From NCBI RefSeq assembly GCF_024505045.1, contig NZ_JANIBM010000008.1:1-64000 (forward strand): a DNA stretch of 64,000 nucleotides, read 5' to 3'. The notes under the pieces are model-generated. The model saw only the letters and a program-made list of their open reading frames with translations. It was not told where the DNA came from and made no database searches. This stretch comes from Methylomonas aurea (GTDB lineage: Bacteria; Pseudomonadota; Gammaproteobacteria; Methylococcales; Methylomonadaceae). Below are positions 55,725 to 64,000 of this stretch, piece by piece; positions within the stretch are counted from its first letter, which is position 1; each line of letters starts with the position of its first letter. The translations under genes and the position numbers were made by a program.

Positions 55725-56453
55725 TTGCGGATAAATTACTTTTCTGATGTGCACTTAGAGTTTGGCGACCAAGCTTTGCCGGATACAGATGCCGATATCG
55801 TCGTCGCTGCCGGCGACATCGGGGTCTTCAGCCAGGGTATCGAATGGTTGAAAGCAATCGGCAAGCCGGTAGTTTACGTAGCCGGTAACCACGAGTTCTA
55901 CGGTTACGAATATCGGCAAACGCTCGATATGCTGCGGGAGCAATGTGCCAACACTCAAATTCGGTTTCTGGAGAAAGGCCAGTTTGTGTTTCAAGGGGTG
56001 CGATTTCTTGGTTGCACCCTGTGGAGTGATTTATTCGTCGACGGTTTGGAAAAGGCGGAGGCGCTTGGCCGGTCGCTTAACGACTTTCGGAAAATAGCCT
56101 TCGGCGATCAAGCGTTTAATCCCGAACATTTCGCAGCGTTACATCGAGAGGCGCGTCGCTGGCTGCAGCAATCGCTTGCACAGCCTTATGCAGGCAAGAC
56201 CGTAGTGGTTACCCATCATGCGCCAACTGAATGGAGCTGGATCGATTCGCCGAATGTGATTAAGAAAATCGCGTATTGCAACGACCTGAAGCCATTGTTT
56301 CACGAATACGAGATTGCTGCCTGGTTTCACGGCCACGTGCATAACCAGGGCGATTACCGGATCGCCGATGCCCGGATTTTAAGTAATACCCGCGGCTATT
56401 TGGGGCGTAAGACTGTCGCTGAATTCGACATTAATAAGGTCGTTGAAATTTGA
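55725..56453 (+). CDS. Calcineurin-like metallophosphoesterase
   Basis: A 242-residue enzyme with a TTG start; no later in-frame ATG would keep the first metal motif NYFSDVHLEFG (D-x-H). The other ligands are VVAAGDIGVF, VYVAGNHEFYG, VVTHHAPTEWSW and AAWFHGHVHNQGDYR. This is the full dimetal set. GACGGAAA upstream is a plausible ribosome-binding site. The substrate (protein phosphate, cyclic nucleotide or nucleic acid) is not evident. It is divergent from ispG. Confidence 0.85.
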   Translation: MRINYFSDVHLEFGDQALPDTDADIVVAAGDIGVFSQGIEWLKAIGKPVVYVAGNHEFYGYEYRQTLDMLREQCANTQIRFLEKGQFVFQGVRFLGCTLWSDLFVDGLEKAEALGRSLNDFRKIAFGDQAFNPEHFAALHREARRWLQQSLAQPYAGKTVVVTHHAPTEWSWIDSPNVIKKIAYCNDLKPLFHEYEIAAWFHGHVHNQGDYRIADARILSNTRGYLGRKTVAEFDINKVVEI

Positions 56454-56547
56454 TCCGCGAACCATTTTTTTAGCGCTTTTGCAAGGGGCTTTTCCTCCCA
56501 TGGTACTGGGGATTTCTCGTTGAGAAAGCCGATAACTTGTGATGTAA

Positions 56548-57984
<1,437 letters not shown>

Positions 57985-59184
57985 ATGTCGGCTAGAGAAC
58001 TTTTAGATAGCATAGAGCCGCATTTTACAAAAGGCGGCAAGTTCGAAAAGTATTACGGCCTGTACGAGATGGTCGATACTTTCATGTATACGCCGTCCGA
58101 TGTAACGCGCGGTACTACTCACGTCCGGGACGGTAACGATCTGAAGCGGACGATGACTTTTGTCGTCATCGCCACGGCGTTCTGCATTTTGATGGCTTGG
58201 TATAACACCGGCTTTCAAGCCAATCTGGCGATGCAGAAAATCGGCGCGACCGATATCGACGGCTGGCGCAGCATTCCGATGGCCTTGTTCGGTTACAACC
58301 CCTACAACCCGTTATCCTGTCTGGTGCACGGTATGTTGTATTTCTTCCCGGTCTATATCGTCACTTTGGCGGTTGGCGGCTTCTGGGAGGTGTTGTTCGC
58401 CACCGTGCGCAAGCACGAAGTCAACGAAGGCTTCCTGGTATCTTCGATGCTGTACACCCTGATTCTGCCTGCCAGCATTCCGCTGTGGCAAGTGGCCTTG
58501 GGCATTTCCTTCGGCATCGTGTTGGGCAAGGAAGTATTCGGCGGTACCGGTAAAAACTTCTTGAATCCGGCCTTGACTGGCCGTGCGTTTCTGTTCTTCG
58601 CCTATCCGGCTTCCATTTCCGGCGATTCGGTTTGGGTTGCGGTAGACGGTTACAGCGGTGCGACGGCACTGTCCCTGGCATCTGCCGGCGGTTTGGATGC
58701 GATTACCGGCAGTTTCGGCTGGTTCCAGTCCTTCCTGGGCTTCATCCCCGGATCGATGGGCGAAACTTCGACTCTGGCCTGTCTGTTGGGCGCTGCGTTC
58801 CTGTTGTATACCCGCGTCGCTTCCTACCGCATCATGGCCGGCGTCATGATTGGCATGATTGGCATGTCGACCTTGTTGAACGTGATCGGCAGCGACACCA
58901 ATCCGATGTTTGCGATTCCCTGGTACTGGCACATGGTGTTGGGTGGCTTCGCGTTCGGTACCGTTTATATGGCCACTGATCCGGTTTCGGCGGCGAATAC
59001 CGATGTCGGACGCTGGATCTACGGCATACTGATCGGCGTCATGATCATTATTATCCGCGTAATCAACCCGGCCTTTCCGGAAGGCGTCATGCTGGCGATT
59101 CTGTTCTCCAATATGTTCGCACCACTGATTGATTATTTTGTGATTCAAGCGAATATCAGAAGAAGGATCAAACGTCATGCCTAA
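57985..59184 (+). CDS. nqrB: Na+-NQR subunit B
   Basis: A 399-residue membrane subunit with about 10 helices, part of the Na+ channel. The covalent FMN site is the Thr of [11 protein letters not shown]. Other landmarks are [38 protein letters not shown] and [18 protein letters not shown]. Its start codon directly follows the nqrA stop, and its end overlaps nqrC by 8 bases. Confidence 0.96.
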   Translation: MSARELLDSIEPHFTKGGKFEKYYGLYEMVDTFMYTPSDVTRGTTHVRDGNDLKRTMTFVVIATAFCILMAWYNTGFQANLAMQKIGATDIDGWRSIPMALFGYNPYNPLSCLVHGMLYFFPVYIVTLAVGGFWEVLFATVRKHEVNEGFLVSSMLYTLILPASIPLWQVALGISFGIVLGKEVFGGTGKNFLNPALTGRAFLFFAYPASISGDSVWVAVDGYSGATALSLASAGGLDAITGSFGWFQSFLGFIPGSMGETSTLACLLGAAFLLYTRVASYRIMAGVMIGMIGMSTLLNVIGSDTNPMFAIPWYWHMVLGGFAFGTVYMATDPVSAANTDVGRWIYGILIGVMIIIIRVINPAFPEGVMLAILFSNMFAPLIDYFVIQANIRRRIKRHA

Positions 59185-60037
59185 TTCCGAAAACAAGACC
59201 AATAATTTTAACGAGCAGTTGTCCAACTACTACCAGCAGTTCCGCGTCTACGCCGATCGTATCCTGGCGTTGAGTAACGACAGCCTGGAAAAAACGGTTA
59301 ACGTTGCGTTGGCCCTATGTTTGGTATGCGCTGTTTTGGTATCGATTGCCACAGTGGCATTACGTCCTTTGCAAGCGCATAACAAAGCTTTGGACATGAA
59401 GAAGAACATTCTTGATGTGGCCGGCTTGCTGGATGAGGGCACCGACATCGACCAAGCCTTTAAGGAACGTATAGAGGCTAAGTTGGTGGACATTACGACT
59501 GGCGAATACGTTGACGGCAATGTCGACGAATACGACCAGCGCAAAGCTGCAAAGGACCCGGCGCAAAATGAAGTAATTCCGCCGGAAAAGGACATCGCCA
59601 GCATTCGTACCAAGGCTAAAGTAGCCAAGGTGTTCCTGGTGAAAAACGGCGACAAGCTGCAATCCATCATTTTGCCGATCAACGGTTACGGTTTGTGGTC
59701 GACCATGTACGGTTTCCTGGCGCTGGAAGCGGACGGCCAAACAGTACAAAGCATCAACCTGTATGACCAGGGCGAAACACCCGGTTTGGGCGGCGAAGTG
59801 GTCAACCCGAACTGGCGTGCGCTGTGGAAAGGCAAGAAAGTTTACGGTGACAGTGGTGAAGTGGCTTTGACCTTGGTTAAAGGCACGGTCGACAATAGCC
59901 GTCCGGATGCTGCGACCAAGGTCGACGGTTTGGCCGGTGCGACTTTGACCAGCCGCGGCGTCAGCAATCTGATCCTGTACTGGATGGGGCCGGAAGGTTT
60001 TGCGCCTTACCTGAACAAAATCAAAGCAAACGGTTAG
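59177..60037 (+). CDS. nqrC: Na+-NQR subunit C
   Basis: A 286-residue subunit with one N-terminal membrane helix ([20 protein letters not shown]) and a periplasmic flavin domain. Covalent FMN is attached through phosphoester to Thr in [12 protein letters not shown] (S/AGAT motif). [16 protein letters not shown] and [13 protein letters not shown] are conserved NqrC segments. It overlaps nqrB by 8 bases and is followed by nqrD after 8 bases. Confidence 0.95.
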   Translation: MPNSENKTNNFNEQLSNYYQQFRVYADRILALSNDSLEKTVNVALALCLVCAVLVSIATVALRPLQAHNKALDMKKNILDVAGLLDEGTDIDQAFKERIEAKLVDITTGEYVDGNVDEYDQRKAAKDPAQNEVIPPEKDIASIRTKAKVAKVFLVKNGDKLQSIILPINGYGLWSTMYGFLALEADGQTVQSINLYDQGETPGLGGEVVNPNWRALWKGKKVYGDSGEVALTLVKGTVDNSRPDAATKVDGLAGATLTSRGVSNLILYWMGPEGFAPYLNKIKANG

Positions 60038-60045
60038 GAGTCGTC

Positions 60046-60714
60046 ATGGACAAAGAAACCAAAAAAGTATTATTCGAACCGTTGGTCGATAACAACCCCA
60101 TCACCTTGCAGGTGTTGGGGGTTTGCTCGGCGCTGGCGGTGACCTCGCAAATGTCTACCTCGCTGATTATGGCGCTGGCCCTGACTTCGGTCACAGCCTG
60201 CTCCAGTGCGGCGATCAGCGCCGTGCGCCAGCACACGCCGAGCAGCATTCGCATTATCGTGCAGATGATTATCATTGCTTCGTTGGTAATCGTGGTCGAC
60301 CAGTTGCTGAAAGCCTTCGCCTTCGATGTCAGCAAAAAACTGTCGGTATTCGTCGGTTTGATCATCACCAACTGTATCGTGATGGGCCGCGCAGAAGCGT
60401 ACGCAATGAAAAATCCTCCGCTGCAAAGCTTTATCGATGGTATCGGCAACGGCGCCGGCTACAGCTTGATTCTGATCTTGGTTGCGCTGGTGCGTGAAAC
60501 TTTGGGCTCGGGCAAGTTGTTGGGCATCGAAATCCTGCCGCTGGTGAAAGATGGCGGCTGGTATGTGCCGAACGGCTTGATGCTGTTACCGCCCAGCGCG
60601 TTCTTTGTGATTGGTTTGATTATCTGGGCCTTCCGTACCTGGAAACCTAAACAAGTCGAACATAACGAGTTCAAAATCATGGCTATTGCTCACGGTGAAG
60701 GAGGGCATCACTAA
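60046..60714 (+). CDS. nqrD: Na+-NQR subunit D
   Basis: A 222-residue membrane subunit of six helices, related to RnfE. Conserved segments: [20 protein letters not shown] with the Cys that helps hold the intramembrane Fe-S centre, [17 protein letters not shown], and [21 protein letters not shown]. The stop overlaps the start of nqrE by one base. Confidence 0.95.
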   Translation: MDKETKKVLFEPLVDNNPITLQVLGVCSALAVTSQMSTSLIMALALTSVTACSSAAISAVRQHTPSSIRIIVQMIIIASLVIVVDQLLKAFAFDVSKKLSVFVGLIITNCIVMGRAEAYAMKNPPLQSFIDGIGNGAGYSLILILVALVRETLGSGKLLGIEILPLVKDGGWYVPNGLMLLPPSAFFVIGLIIWAFRTWKPKQVEHNEFKIMAIAHGEGGHH

Positions 60715-61322
60715 TGGACGCCTATATCGCATTATTTGTTAAAGCGGTTTTCATTGAAAACTTGGCCCTGTCTTTCTTCCTGGGCATGTGTACCTTCTTG
60801 GCCGTGTCCAAGAAGATTTCAACAGCGATGGGTTTGGGCGTAGCGGTGATGGTGGTGCAAACCCTGACCGTGCCGGCCAATAACTTCATCTACCAAACGC
60901 TGTTGAAAGAAGATGCTTTGTCCTGGCTGGGAATTACCGGCGTGGATTTGAGCTTCTTGAGCCTGCTGAGTTGTATCGGCATGATCGCGGCGATCGTACA
61001 AATTCTGGAAATGTTCTTGGACAAGTTCGTTCCGGCTCTGTACAACGCGCTGGGTATCTTTCTGCCGCTGATCACTGTTAACTGCGCGATCTTGGCCGGT
61101 AGTTTGTTCATGATCGAACGCGACTACAACTTCGGCGAGAGCGTGGTATACGGTATCGGTTCCGGTTTCGGCTGGGCATTGGCAATCACTTTGATGGCCG
61201 GCGTACGCGAGAAACTGAAATACAGCGATGTGCCTGCCGCGCTGCAAGGCCTGGGCATCACCTTCATCACAGCAGGCTTGATGTCCTTGGGCTTCATGGC
61301 TTTCTCTGGAATTCAATTGTAA
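60714..61322 (+). CDS. nqrE: Na+-NQR subunit E
   Basis: A 202-residue membrane subunit of six helices, related to RnfA. Conserved segments: [38 protein letters not shown] and [21 protein letters not shown]. Its two Cys (GMCTF and VNCAI) pair with those of NqrD at the Fe-S site. Followed by nqrF after 12 bases. Confidence 0.95.
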   Translation: MDAYIALFVKAVFIENLALSFFLGMCTFLAVSKKISTAMGLGVAVMVVQTLTVPANNFIYQTLLKEDALSWLGITGVDLSFLSLLSCIGMIAAIVQILEMFLDKFVPALYNALGIFLPLITVNCAILAGSLFMIERDYNFGESVVYGIGSGFGWALAITLMAGVREKLKYSDVPAALQGLGITFITAGLMSLGFMAFSGIQL

Positions 61323-61334
61323 AAGGGTATCGTA

Positions 61335-62555
61335 ATGCTTGAAATTGCATTAGGTGTTATTTTCTTCACGGCTATCGTGATTGCGCTGGTGTTCTTGATC
61401 ATTGGCGCGAAAAACAAACTGGTGGCCGCCGGGGATGTGGAAATTCTGATCAACAACGAGAAGAAGATTCACGTGCCGGCCGGTTCCAAGTTGCTGAACG
61501 CGTTGTCCGACAACCAACTGTTCGTATCGTCGGCTTGCGGCGGCGGCGGTTCTTGCGGGCAATGCAAAGTTAAAGTGCACAAAGGCGGCGGCGATATTCT
61601 GCCGACCGAACTGTCGCATATCACCAAGCGCGAAGCGGCTCACGGCGAACGTCTGGCTTGCCAAGTGGCGGTAAAAACCGATATGGAAGTCGAGGTCGAA
61701 GATAGCGTATTCGGCGTCAAGAAGTGGTTGTGCACGGTCAAGTCCAACGACAATGTCGCGACCTTTATTAAAGAGTTGGTGTTGCAGTTGCCGGAAGGTG
61801 AAGCGATCAACTATCGCGCTGGTGGTTACATCCAAATAGAGTGTCCGCCGCACGTTTCCAAGTACGCGGACATGGACGTTGCCGAGGAGTACCGGCCGGA
61901 TTGGGATAAATTCAATCTGTGGCGTTATGTTTCCGATGTAAAAGAACCGACTCTGCGCGCGTATTCGATGGCTTCCTACCCGGAAGAGAAAGAAATCATG
62001 CTGAACGTGCGGATCGCCACGCCACCGCCGGGTGCACCGGATGGCGTGCCGCCCGGCATCATGTCTTCGTTCATCTTTAACCTGAAGCCGGGCGATCAAG
62101 TCTGGGTGTCCGGTCCGTACGGCGAATTTTTCGCTAAAGATACCGATGCCGAAATGGTCTTCATCGGTGGCGGTGCCGGTATGGCTCCAATGCGGTCGCA
62201 CATTTTCGACCAATTGCGCAGGCTCAAGTCGAAACGCAAGATTACCTTCTGGTATGGTGCGCGCAGCAAACGTGAAATGTTCTATGTCGAAGATTTCGAC
62301 ATGCTGCAACGTGAAAACGAGAACTTCAAATGGCACGTGGCATTGTCTGATCCGCTCCCGGAAGACAATTGGAAGGGCTACACTGGCTTCATCCACAATG
62401 TGCTGTACGAAGAGTTCTTGAAAAACCATCCGGCTCCGGAAGACTGTGAATACTACATGTGCGGTCCTCCGATCATGAACTCCTCGGTGATCAATATGTT
62501 GCTGGCTAACGGCGTCGACAGAGAAAACATTTTCTTGGACGACTTCGGCGGTTAA
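61335..62555 (+). CDS. nqrF: Na+-NQR subunit F (NADH-oxidising)
   Basis: A 406-residue subunit where electrons enter the complex. One N-terminal helix, then a 2Fe-2S ferredoxin domain ([21 protein letters not shown] and a fourth Cys in RLACQVAV), then an FAD/NADH reductase module ([51 protein letters not shown]). The end (NIFLDDFGG) is typical. Confidence 0.96.
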   Translation: MLEIALGVIFFTAIVIALVFLIIGAKNKLVAAGDVEILINNEKKIHVPAGSKLLNALSDNQLFVSSACGGGGSCGQCKVKVHKGGGDILPTELSHITKREAAHGERLACQVAVKTDMEVEVEDSVFGVKKWLCTVKSNDNVATFIKELVLQLPEGEAINYRAGGYIQIECPPHVSKYADMDVAEEYRPDWDKFNLWRYVSDVKEPTLRAYSMASYPEEKEIMLNVRIATPPPGAPDGVPPGIMSSFIFNLKPGDQVWVSGPYGEFFAKDTDAEMVFIGGGAGMAPMRSHIFDQLRRLKSKRKITFWYGARSKREMFYVEDFDMLQRENENFKWHVALSDPLPEDNWKGYTGFIHNVLYEEFLKNHPAPEDCEYYMCGPPIMNSSVINMLLANGVDRENIFLDDFGG

Positions 62556-62572
62556 CCTCAGCTTGATCCGGT

Positions 62573-62613
62573 TGAAAAAACGGGGGACGATTAGAAGTCG
62601 TCTCTCGTTTTTT
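62573..62613 (+). terminator. Hairpin between nqrF and nqrM
   Basis: AAAAAACG-GGGGACGA-TTAGAAG-TCGTCTC-TCGTTTTTT forms a long stem with a T run. It should end or reduce transcription before nqrM, giving fewer nqrM than nqrF messages. Confidence 0.75.
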
Positions 62614-62646
62614 CGTTTCTAAGGCTTATATAACAGGACTATCGAT

Positions 62647-62841
62647 ATGGGTTATTTTCTTGCGACGTTTATATTTATGCTTATTGTGATTGCCATTATG
62701 GCGGTGGGAGTCATTTTCGGCAGAAACGCGATCAAAGGCTCCTGCGGCGGCACCGGCAACTGCATTTGCACCGAGAAATGCGATAAAAGAAGGAAGTTTG
62801 AGGCCGAACAGGCGCAAGCGACGCCGGCCGAACATTCTTGA
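62647..62841 (+). CDS. nqrM: Na+-NQR maturation protein NqrM
   Basis: A 64-residue protein: one N-terminal membrane helix (FLATFIFMLIVIAIMAVGVIF), then a Cys-rich motif (KGSCGGTGNCICTEKC) with four Cys, and a basic tail. NqrM (DUF539) is needed to assemble the complex, probably by delivering iron to the NqrD/E site. Position directly after nqrF, beyond the hairpin, is the usual one. Confidence 0.94.
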   Translation: MGYFLATFIFMLIVIAIMAVGVIFGRNAIKGSCGGTGNCICTEKCDKRRKFEAEQAQATPAEHS

Positions 62842-62876
62842 GCGGCGATGCGGCTAGTAAAGGCTGGAAGCTCAGG

Positions 62877-63446
62877 TTAAGGCGCGATAACCTTGCGGAA
62901 AGTCAAATTGATTCGGCCGCTGCCAATTCCCGAATCGGGCGATAAGCTATGCTGCCAATCGCGTTGAAATTCAGGGTGCATAATCAGCAATGCACCGTCG
63001 GTCAGAACAACTTCGCCCTGCCGATCGAGTTTCTTATGGCGAAACGCAAAGTTTCGCGCCGTACCGAATGTTAGAGAGGCGATAATGGGCCGCTCGCCCA
63101 GTTCCGGCTCGTCGTCGGCGTGCCACCCTACGTAATCGTTGCCGTCGCGGTAGAGGTTAGCCAATACCGAATTAAACGAAATGTTTAGATAAGCTTCGAC
63201 TCGTTGCCTAATTCCAGTCAGAAGCGGCGTCCAAGGCCGGGTTTCCAAAAGATTGTAACGGTAACTGTAACGGATCCCCGAGTCGGCATGCCAGGTTTGT
63301 AAGCGTGGCAGGACAAAGCAGCGTTCGCCGACGGTGTAGGTGTTGATCGGCCAATCGTGATCCAGTATGAAACTCTTGTAAATTCCTTCGCATTCGGCCT
63401 GTGAGTAAAAGCGCTCGATAACTCTCAGACTTCCGTTTGCATTCAT
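62877..63446 (-). CDS. AlkB-family 2-oxoglutarate/Fe(II) dioxygenase
   Basis: A 189-residue enzyme of the AlkB family, ALKBH2/3-like type. Iron ligands: YVGWHADDEPELG (HxD) and HSLSPDSG (distal His, in DWQHSL). The 2-oxoglutarate Arg is in GRINLTFRKV at the end, and the substrate loop LANLYRDGNDYVGWH is present. Such enzymes repair alkylated bases (1-methyladenine, 3-methylcytosine) in DNA or RNA by oxidative demethylation. It follows the bacteriohemerythrin gene after six bases on the same strand, so the two are likely co-transcribed. Confidence 0.9.
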   Translation of the reverse strand: MNANGSLRVIERFYSQAECEGIYKSFILDHDWPINTYTVGERCFVLPRLQTWHADSGIRYSYRYNLLETRPWTPLLTGIRQRVEAYLNISFNSVLANLYRDGNDYVGWHADDEPELGERPIIASLTFGTARNFAFRHKKLDRQGEVVLTDGALLIMHPEFQRDWQHSLSPDSGIGSGRINLTFRKVIAP

Positions 63447-63452
63447 AAAGGG

Positions 63453-63845
63453 CTACGCCTGGTTCTGCCGGATATAACTCGCTAACGCGCTATCCATCGT
63501 CGCTACGTGTACGGCGAACCATCCCGGCAAGCGCTCCCGGATAAAGGCGCGGCCGAACGCGATTAGTCCCTTATCGACTCTGGATTGAAATTGTTTGAAT
63601 TCGGACAATACCCTTTGATGTTCGCCTTTATGTTCGCTTTCCGCCGGAAATCCACATTGTGCCATTAATTGGTTTTCGCGTTCGAAGTGTGCGACGACGT
63701 GTTCGTGTAATAGCCGATAGAGTCGCGCAAATTCGGGATTCTCCGCCTTATCTAATTGATTCACAAGCTGAATAAACTCGGCGTGATCGCCGTCGATCTG
63801 GTCGTTTCCGGTTGCGGAAATCGTAGCTTCATCGATTAATGTCAT
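63453..63845 (-). CDS. Bacteriohemerythrin
   Basis: A 130-residue di-iron oxygen-binding protein starting at ATG 63845; the frame extends upstream to 63929 but the added residues do not match hemerythrins. Iron ligands: IDGDHAEFIQLVNQL (His), LLHEHVVAHFERENQLM (H...HxxxE), SEHKGEHQRVL (HxxxH) and FAVHVATMDSALASYI (HxxxxD). It could store or deliver O2, and in methanotrophs such proteins supply oxygen to methane monooxygenase. It is tightly linked to an oxygen-using AlkB-type gene. Confidence 0.9.
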   Translation of the reverse strand: MTLIDEATISATGNDQIDGDHAEFIQLVNQLDKAENPEFARLYRLLHEHVVAHFERENQLMAQCGFPAESEHKGEHQRVLSEFKQFQSRVDKGLIAFGRAFIRERLPGWFAVHVATMDSALASYIRQNQA

Positions 63846-64000
63846 TGTTTGTTGTCCGAAGCGAAATGTCAGCCGTTGTCTGAACAAGGCTAGAGTTATA
63901 TCAGCAGTAATGATGCCAATGCTGAACATGCTGTAGCGCCGCCACTAGAGCTATCGGAGGCGTGCCAAAACCGTTATGCAGCGATAGTGTTCGCCTCCTC

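Overview
The window looks like the chromosome of a free-living gammaproteobacterium. The Nqr, FabA/FabB, Slt, TtcA, PrfC, IspG and HrpA proteins are all of gammaproteobacterial type. NnrS, a bacteriohemerythrin, a NhaD antiporter and YfiR/TonB-receptor signalling suggest an aquatic or microoxic organism. A Methylomonas-like methanotroph is my best guess, but no methane or methanol oxidation gene is present to prove it.

Layout. 1-4.9 kb: two AT-richer accessory genes on the minus strand, a secreted SGNH hydrolase followed by a secreted subtilisin-like protease cut by the window edge. 5.1-6.6 kb: two gene relics, an IS110-type transposase and a ChrA chromate transporter. 6.7-10.6 kb: two unknown membrane proteins, NhaD, and an OpgC-type acyltransferase. 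10.7-12.8 kb: a QseBC/PmrAB-like two-component system with tandem repeats in front of it. 12.9-14.2 kb: the broken ends of an iron-uptake locus (PepSY membrane protein and FecI-type sigma factor) joined by about 260 bp of strong hairpins. 14.5-24.1 kb: mostly housekeeping (diguanylate cyclase, galE, ttcA, fabB-fabA, slt, an ABC exporter with RNase AM). 24.1-36.5 kb: one six-gene minus-strand cluster of two TonB-dependent receptors, YfiR, a CHASE8-type hybrid histidine kinase and two REC-GGDEF-EAL proteins. 36.8-39.5 kb: a flavin amine oxidase, a stretch without genes and a secreted orphan. 39.6-43.5 kb: a 1273-residue protein with a Mrr-like nuclease domain and a STAND-like NTPase domain, probably anti-phage. 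44-56.5 kb: hrpA, rhomboid protease, prfC, VanZ-like protein, DUF455-nnrS, ispG and a metallophosphoesterase. 56.6-62.8 kb: complete nqrABCDEF-nqrM. 62.9-63.9 kb: an AlkB-family dioxygenase and a bacteriohemerythrin.

How they fit together. Na+-NQR pumps sodium out and NhaD brings it back in exchange for protons, so both halves of a sodium cycle are here. The 24-36 kb cluster reads as one signal path: outer-membrane receptors, a periplasmic YfiR, an inner-membrane CHASE8 sensor kinase with phosphorelay domains, and two cytoplasmic REC-type c-di-GMP enzymes. It resembles YfiBNR, except that the CHASE8 sensor is attached to a kinase and not to a cyclase.

I found no tRNA, rRNA or CRISPR array. 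All function calls come from reading motifs and overall family resemblance; no database search was possible.
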